This document shows positions 30,729-35,288 of a DNA stretch of 35,288 nt, in pieces. The stretch comes from Pseudomonadota bacterium (GTDB lineage: Bacteria > Pseudomonadota > Gammaproteobacteria > Burkholderiales > JAKAFK01), in contig JAKAFK010000038.1 of assembly GCA_021817985.1 (NCBI GenBank), positions 1-35,288 on the forward strand, read 5' to 3'. Every line of letters begins with the position of its first letter. The first letter of the stretch is position 1. The notes beneath the pieces are model-generated. The model had not been told where the DNA came from. It saw only the letters and a list, made by a program, of their open reading frames with translations, and did no database searches. A program made the translations under genes and the position numbers.

Positions 30729-31864
30729 GCCTGCCCGCATTCCTTCAGTCCGTGCTGGACGCCATGCTGGATTGGCCCGGCGTCTCGACGCTCATCGAAT
30801 GGAACACGATCATCGAGCGCAAGATGTGGTCGGCAAAAAAACGCCAGGCATTCTACAGGCGGCTCGCGATGTACAACGAAAACGAGGTGGGACTGCGAGA
30901 CGCCATCATGGAGTTGCACAACCAAGCGAGCGCCATGGGACCGCAATGGATGCGTCGGTTCGACGTCAATCTCAAGGCGCTTGCCGAGATATCCGATCGC
31001 CTGACGGTCGCGCCGCTGGCGGACGCGCTCGACGGATGGGCGCCGCTGTCGGAGCGCGGAATCATCCGCGCCGGTGAGGCCTCGGGTGCCGTTGTGGATG
31101 CCCTTCGATCGGCGGCCGGGCAGCAGGGGATGATCTCGCGTCTTGTCTGGAAGATCGTGATGGCGAGCTTCGAGCCAGGGATCATGCTGGCTGGCGTGGT
31201 CTATCTGGTTCTCGTGATCGGGAAAAACATGGTGGGGCCATTTTCTGCGGAAGTCCCGACCAGCAAATGGACCGGCATGGCGAAACTGTTGATCCCGATG
31301 GGCGCCATTGCGACATCGCCTATGACGGTTTGGGTGATTGTGGGATTTGTCATGCTCGCCATCGCGAGTTTCGTGACGATGCCCGTCTTTACGGGTCCGC
31401 TCCGCAAGCATCTCGACAAACTGCCGCCCTGGTCGATCTACAAGGCGATGCAGGCGGCATCCTGGATGACCGGGTTCGCGGCCATGGTGGATGCGGGCAC
31501 CCCAGTCGCGCAGGCGTTGCGACAGCAGGAGCAGTGGTCGACGCCCTGGCTGCGAGAACGGCTGGAGGCCGCGCGCGATCGTGTCGAGGGAGGTATGGAG
31601 CTGGGGGCGGCCCTTCATGATGCGGGGCACGACTTTCCCGACCGCATCTTGATCGCGGATATCAGGGCGTTCTCGGGATCGAAGAGGTTTGCCGAGATGC
31701 TGGGCAACATTGGACGGGAATGGCTCGAGGAGTATGAGACCCGTCTCATGGGATTCATTACGATGGCGGGGATCGGCTCGATCGTTCTCGTCAACGGGGT
31801 GATGGTCGTCGTCGTCATCGGCATGATGTCGCTGGAGAGCATCATGACCGCATCCATTCATTGA
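30725..31864 (+). CDS. pilR: PilR/GspF-type inner-membrane platform protein
   Basis: A 379-residue protein with the GspF layout: two repeated cytoplasmic helical domains, each followed by membrane helices. Membrane segments are seen at about residues 150 to 175 (IMLAGVVYLVLVIGKNMV), 198 to 225 (TVWVIVGFVMLAIASFVTM) and 348 to 375 (GSIVLVNGVMVVVVIGMM). It couples the ATPase to pilin assembly. The start overlaps the pilQ stop (ATGA-type). Confidence 0.92.
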   Translation: MSLPAFLQSVLDAMLDWPGVSTLIEWNTIIERKMWSAKKRQAFYRRLAMYNENEVGLRDAIMELHNQASAMGPQWMRRFDVNLKALAEISDRLTVAPLADALDGWAPLSERGIIRAGEASGAVVDALRSAAGQQGMISRLVWKIVMASFEPGIMLAGVVYLVLVIGKNMVGPFSAEVPTSKWTGMAKLLIPMGAIATSPMTVWVIVGFVMLAIASFVTMPVFTGPLRKHLDKLPPWSIYKAMQAASWMTGFAAMVDAGTPVAQALRQQEQWSTPWLRERLEAARDRVEGGMELGAALHDAGHDFPDRILIADIRAFSGSKRFAEMLGNIGREWLEEYETRLMGFITMAGIGSIVLVNGVMVVVVIGMMSLESIMTASIH

Positions 31865-31884
31865 TGCTTGCAAGGGAGGAGAAA

Positions 31885-32397
31885 ATGGGACTTACCGTTT
31901 TGTTCGCAGTAATCGTTGTCGTCCTGATGGCCGGGGCGGCATGGAAGTTTGGTCACTCGCTTTTCGGGAAGAGCGACACCACCGCGGTCTCGCAGGAGAT
32001 CAAGGCGATCGCGTCGAATGTCCAGGGCCATTATGCACAACTGGGTAGCTTCGCCGGGATCACGACGGCCACGGAAATCGCGAATGGGGACATCGAGTCA
32101 TCCTATGTGACCGGCGGGGCCGTCGACACTTCGTATGGCGGGACCATCGTGGTGGGTGGTCCCGCCAGTCTTAACGGCGGAACTGACAATGCTTTTGGAC
32201 TGACGGTCAATAACATGTCGCAGCAAGATTGCATCGACCTCGCGACGACGCAGGCGGCCTATGGGATCAACAGCGGCACCACCGTCGGAGCGGGCGTGAA
32301 CACGGCGAATGATCCCGCGACGGATGCGGAAGCCGGGACCATCTGCACGGCGGCGAATGGCAACGAACTCACGTTCACCTACACGCTTTCGGACTAA
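31885..32397 (+). CDS. pilS: PilS-type major pilin
   Basis: A 170-residue type IVb pilin. The hydrophobic N-terminal helix (LTVLFAVIVVVLMAGAAWKF) continues as an amphipathic helix, then a Gly/Thr/Asn-rich globular domain with Cys116 and Cys154 placed for the C-terminal disulfide loop. AAGGGAGGAG is ideally spaced for ATG 31885, which leaves a leader of only Met-Gly before the helix. An earlier ATG at 31864 would add a charged leader (MLAREEKMG) more like usual prepilins. The pilin builds the thin pilus used in mating on liquid or for attachment. Confidence 0.88.
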   Translation: MGLTVLFAVIVVVLMAGAAWKFGHSLFGKSDTTAVSQEIKAIASNVQGHYAQLGSFAGITTATEIANGDIESSYVTGGAVDTSYGGTIVVGGPASLNGGTDNAFGLTVNNMSQQDCIDLATTQAAYGINSGTTVGAGVNTANDPATDAEAGTICTAANGNELTFTYTLSD

Positions 32398-32402
32398 TCC
32401 TG

Positions 32403-33314
32403 ATGTCGCTTTCAGATCTGCCATTCGTCGACCTGAGCCTGCATGCGAACCCCGATCAGTGCCGCGTGAAGGGGGCGGACGGGACGATGGAGTTGTCGCC
32501 AGTTCCGCGAGAGTTGTGGCCGGAGGTTCATTCCCTCTACAGCGACCTTTGTGCGAAGGGTGACCAGACATCCTTTCGCACGGAATGGTCTGGGATGACC
32601 TTGCGGGCCACGCGTCGCACAACCCCGGCCGGCATCGTGTTTGTCGTGCGCCGCGGCAACAAGACGGTCCGGACGCTTGAGGAGATGCGGATTTCCCCCG
32701 CGATCATCGCCAAGCTGGTCGACCCGAAGATCAGAGGCGGGGCGGTGCTGTTTTGCGGGCCGCCCGCATCCCGGAAGACCACGTTCGCATGTGCGACGCT
32801 CAAGGCGCGCATGGAGAGGCTGGGCGGGTTCTGCTGGACAGCCGAGAATCCTGTCGAGTATGACATGCAAGGGCCGCACGGGAAAGGATACTGTTGTCAG
32901 GAGGAAATTGCCTCCGACGACGAGATACTGCGGGTGATGTCGGACACCCTTCGATCGAGCGCCGACATGTTCTTCATCGGCGAGATCCGCGAGAAGGCGG
33001 GTGCCGAGGCCGCCGTGCTGGCGTCGGCGTCAGGGATGTTCGTGGCCTCGACCTTGCATGCCGAGAGCACCCAACAGGCCATTCAGAAGATGGGGGCACT
33101 TGTCGGGTGGGCGGCCCTTGCCCAAATGCTCAAGGCCGTCATCACCGTGCGGCTGGAACGTATGGGCAACGAAACGGTCATGGGGCTGCAGCCGCTCGTC
33201 CTGGACGGCGTCGACGGCGACGGCATCCGCGCGAAAATCCGCGACGGAAACGTCGGCCTGCTGGCTTCCGACATCGACAAGCAACGGTTCCAGGCGCTCA
33301 ATCACTCATCATGA
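32403..33314 (+). CDS. Third pilus-type ATPase, altered Walker A
   Basis: A 303-residue protein of the PilT/GspE fold. The P-loop is GPPASRKTT (residues 119 to 127): the Gly before the invariant Lys is Arg124. TAENPVEYDMQ replaces the usual EDPIE box, Walker B reads ADMFFIGEIRE, and a His-box is present (TLHAES). The protein is short for the family. The changes suggest weak or no ATP hydrolysis, so it may be a regulatory or hexamer-mixing partner of PilQ or the PilT-like ATPase. It lies 5 bases after pilS. Confidence 0.82.
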   Translation: MSLSDLPFVDLSLHANPDQCRVKGADGTMELSPVPRELWPEVHSLYSDLCAKGDQTSFRTEWSGMTLRATRRTTPAGIVFVVRRGNKTVRTLEEMRISPAIIAKLVDPKIRGGAVLFCGPPASRKTTFACATLKARMERLGGFCWTAENPVEYDMQGPHGKGYCCQEEIASDDEILRVMSDTLRSSADMFFIGEIREKAGAEAAVLASASGMFVASTLHAESTQQAIQKMGALVGWAALAQMLKAVITVRLERMGNETVMGLQPLVLDGVDGDGIRAKIRDGNVGLLASDIDKQRFQALNHSS

Positions 33315-33547
33315 ACGCGACCAACCGCTTCGACATCTGGCGAGTCGTCGACCTCCTGGTGGGGCTTGCCAGCTTGGCCTGGGCGTTTGCAGAAGCCATG
33401 CATGGCGGCGCTCGATGGTTGATCATCTTCAACGGGGTCTATGGCGCACAGTGCCTGCTGTCCGCCGCTTTCGGGTGGACCCGGCGCATCTTCGACAGGC
33501 TGCGACCCATGGTCCAGGTGCTGTTGGTTGCCGCATGGCTGCGGTGA
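33311..33547 (+). CDS. Small two- to three-helix membrane protein
   Basis: A 78-residue protein with hydrophobic helices at about residues 11 to 30 (VVDLLVGLASLAWAF) and 36 to 52 (WLIIFNGVYGAQCLLSA) and a third near the C terminus (VQVLLVAAWL). The ATG overlaps the ATPase stop by 4 bases. It lacks the aspartates of prepilin peptidases and is far too short for one. Function unknown; its place in the operon suggests a pilus accessory role. Confidence 0.6.
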   Translation: MNATNRFDIWRVVDLLVGLASLAWAFAEAMHGGARWLIIFNGVYGAQCLLSAAFGWTRRIFDRLRPMVQVLLVAAWLR

Positions 33548-33555
33548 GATAAATC

Positions 33556-34032
33556 ATGGCGTACGCGTTCATCATCTTGCTCATCGCCGCCATCACGGTG
33601 TTCGCGCACGTCGAGAACGATGCTGTGCCATCCCCGCGCGACAACATGCGAACCACTGAAGTCGAATGGCTCGTCACATACGGCGAAGCGGCGCAGCAGT
33701 TCCTGAACGCTAATCCGGGCTATTCCGGCACGATTACGGACGCCCAGATCTCGACGGGTCTCGCATCCTGGGGGAATCTTCCCACTGCCATGACGAACGC
33801 CGGCATCACCCACGGCGCGCTTGTGTCGTCCAATCGCGCGTATGCCTGGGGCGTGCTGCCGCTCTCCGAGTCGAGCGAAGCGTTGGGGATGCTGATCAAG
33901 CACGATCCGGATCTTGCCGGCAACGAAGCAGTGTACATGGACGTGAACGGTGTCCTGGTGAATCCGGCGATGGGCGGGAGCGCGCCCGCCCCGGCGGGCA
34001 TTCCCAACGACGCGATTGTCTACGCCCCTTGA
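33556..34032 (+). CDS. pilM: PilM-type pilus protein
   Basis: A 158-residue protein with a short N-terminal membrane anchor (YAFIILLIAAITVFAHV) and a periplasmic domain (WLVTYGEAAQQFLNANPGYSG, then LVSSNRAYAWGVLP). This matches the size and plan of PilM of IncI1-type thin-pilus loci, where it is needed for pilus formation but its biochemistry is not settled. It lies 8 bases after the small membrane gene and 14 before pilV. Confidence 0.72.
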   Translation: MAYAFIILLIAAITVFAHVENDAVPSPRDNMRTTEVEWLVTYGEAAQQFLNANPGYSGTITDAQISTGLASWGNLPTAMTNAGITHGALVSSNRAYAWGVLPLSESSEALGMLIKHDPDLAGNEAVYMDVNGVLVNPAMGGSAPAPAGIPNDAIVYAP

Positions 34033-34046
34033 GATAAGGACGACAC

Positions 34047-35288
34047 ATGGGCATCACAATGGTATTCGTGCTGGCGGCGCTGGCGCTTCTGTTCCCGATC
34101 ATGAACCATCTCGCGGAATCGGGCGGGCAGGCCATATCAGATGCCGCCACGGCCCACGAGCTGACCGTTATCGCGAATGCCGCGCAGCATTATGTCCTCG
34201 TGAATTCCGCGACCGTGCAGTCGACAGTCACCGCGAACGGATCAATGATCCTGTGCGTGCCGAACACCCCCGGCACTTGCCCGGGCACCGAGCCGGATCT
34301 CACGAACGGATACTTGCCGCAAGGCTTCCGCAACACGAATCCCTACCAGCAAACCTGGTCGATCATCGTCGGGAAGGATACCAACGGCAATCTCCAAGCC
34401 CTCGTCGAGTCGTCGGGCGGGGTGCCGATCGACGGAACGGACGCGGCCCGGATTGCCAGCGAAGTACACGAGATTGGCGGTGCGATCGGTGGCGGGTCCG
34501 GCGATCTCGCCGTGGCCGGATGCGCCGCTAACCAGGCCTGCGGCGCATACGCTGCCTGGGGCCCAATTACGGTGGGGGGCACGTACCCGAACCCAGGCCC
34601 TGGACACGTCGTCGCGCTGCTCGATTTCAACGGGGACGGGACGCTGAATGAGAGTTATCTCTATCGAGTTGCCGTCTCCGGGCATCCCGAGCTCAACACG
34701 ATGACGACGCCGTTGATCATGAATGCGACGGAAGCGATCGGCGGCGCATGCTCGACGACGGGTGCGATTGCGCAGGACGGAACGGGCGTGCTGCTGTCGT
34801 GCGAAAGCGGGTCGTGGCAGACGCAGGGGTCGATGTATTGGCAGAACCCGGTGGCGAACTTTGCCAGCCTCCCATCGTGTACCGGGTCGACTGCATGGGA
34901 GACGCGCGTGGTGGACACGCCGAGCGTCGGGACAGGGCCGCGGGCTTATACCTGCAACGGGACATCCTGGATCGCGCTCGCACTCGATGACGCCGGCGAT
35001 CTGACTGTGCCGGGGACGTTGACCGCAAACAACGCGACCGTGAGCGGCACCGCAACTGTGAACGCCCTCGCGGGCAATCTGCAGGTGACTCCCACGGCTA
35101 CAGTCGGCGCGGCTTGTTCCCCGAACGGGCGGATCGCCCAAGACGGGACAGGCGTAATACTTTCTTGCCAATCCGGCATCTGGGAATGGATTCGTCCGAA
35201 TTTTACTAATCAGACCCAATATGTTTCTGGGGGGAGTAATACAACGGTAACCCTAGGGGTTCACGCCCTCTGTGTTCTGTCTCGTGTA
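34047..35288 (+). CDS. pilV: PilV-type minor pilin/tip adhesin, runs off the right edge
   Basis: At least 414 residues; the stop lies outside the window. Residues 3 to 25 form a pilin-like hydrophobic helix (ITMVFVLAALALLFPIMNHL). The middle is Gly/Thr/Asn-rich. The motif CSTTGAIAQDGTGVLLSC with a downstream Trp (residues 235 to 254) recurs at 357 to 379 (CSPNGRIAQDGTGVILSC), as in shufflon-type PilV proteins. The second copy contains the crossover-like site at 35165-35183. After it (from residue 380) codons suddenly favour A or T in the third position, as expected for an exchangeable C-terminal segment that sets recipient recognition. The gene has a GGA-type ribosome binding site. Confidence 0.88.
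   Translation, partial: MGITMVFVLAALALLFPIMNHLAESGGQAISDAATAHELTVIANAAQHYVLVNSATVQSTVTANGSMILCVPNTPGTCPGTEPDLTNGYLPQGFRNTNPYQQTWSIIVGKDTNGNLQALVESSGGVPIDGTDAARIASEVHEIGGAIGGGSGDLAVAGCAANQACGAYAAWGPITVGGTYPNPGPGHVVALLDFNGDGTLNESYLYRVAVSGHPELNTMTTPLIMNATEAIGGACSTTGAIAQDGTGVLLSCESGSWQTQGSMYWQNPVANFASLPSCTGSTAWETRVVDTPSVGTGPRAYTCNGTSWIALALDDAGDLTVPGTLTANNATVSGTATVNALAGNLQVTPTATVGAACSPNGRIAQDGTGVILSCQSGIWEWIRPNFTNQTQYVSGGSNTTVTLGVHALCVLSRV
35165..35183 (+). promoter_or_regulatory. Candidate shufflon crossover site (sfx-like) in pilV
   Basis: TTGCCAATCCGGCATCTGG matches the 19-bp R64 sfx consensus GTGCCAATCCGGTNNGTGG at 14 of 17 defined bases, including the unbroken core TGCCAATCCGG. It is in frame and encodes CQSGIW, the same residues as in R64, and marks the border where codon usage changes. 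It would be the fixed recombination site for an Rci-type recombinase. Confidence 0.7.

Noticed and set aside
30458-31873. 471-codon minus-strand frame opposite pilQ and pilR
   Set aside because: His/Arg-rich shadow; the plus-strand proteins have full domain signatures.
33311-33547. Prepilin peptidase (PilU)
   Set aside because: The protein has only 78 residues and lacks the two catalytic aspartates; the peptidase must lie outside the window.

Overview
The window reads as high-GC DNA from a pseudomonadote (beta- or gammaproteobacterial type), and most of it belongs to an integrative or plasmid-like mobile element. The genes that suggest this are a tyrosine integrase with a small DUF4224-type partner, a CI/Cro-like switch, ParA and ParB partition proteins, a HTH replication-type protein, several toxin-antitoxin-like modules and a long IncI1-style thin-pilus operon. 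The species cannot be named from the sequence. No complete RNA gene and no CRISPR array was seen.

Left part (1 to about 5880): this is a scarred flank. It holds a universal stress protein, a small Cys/His-rich protein, an unusual PAS-sigma fusion and a NERD nuclease-like protein. It also holds a frameshifted 3' remnant of an integrase running into the 3' half of a tRNA-Asn gene (an old attachment site), a decayed IS3-type orfA, and a transposase gene split in two by a 1.04 kb insert that carries one unknown membrane-spanning protein.

Integrase operon (9928 down to 5905, minus strand): eight tightly packed genes run from a small phage-type protein through a truncated cytosine methyltransferase, a small membrane protein, a PilP/TraP-like membrane protein, a small acidic protein, a bactofilin and a DUF4224 protein to the integrase. 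Its promoter is almost a copy of the promoter of the cro-like gene near 14900, with the same -35, 17-bp spacer, -10 and operator palindromes. One repressor therefore probably controls both the switch and the integrase operon.

Accessory region (10 to 15 kb): hicAB, a beheaded higB with intact higA, a nucleotidyltransferase-like gene with an unknown partner, a truncated S24 repressor, a secreted Cys-containing protein, and then the CI-like and Cro-like regulators.

Replication and maintenance (15.2 to 21.7 kb): unknown small genes, a HTH replication-type gene that contains four 18-bp palindromic iterons followed by an AT-rich stretch (laid out like the lambda O gene and origin), parB with a small sigma-like gene, a nucleotidyltransferase antitoxin-like pair, and parA with a ribbon-helix-helix gene preceded by repeated operator motifs.

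Pilus operon (22386 to the right edge, plus strand): two PilL/TcpQ-like proteins, a lytic transglycosylase, secretin lipoprotein PilN, PilP, a PilT-like ATPase, PilO, PilQ, PilR, pilin PilS, a third ATPase with an altered P-loop, a small membrane protein, PilM and PilV. A VirB1-like lytic transglycosylase diverges from its start. PilV runs off the window just after a 19-bp site resembling the R64 shufflon crossover site, where codon usage changes sharply. A shufflon that switches the pilus tip adhesin probably begins here. The recombinase (rci), prepilin peptidase and conjugation genes would lie outside the window.
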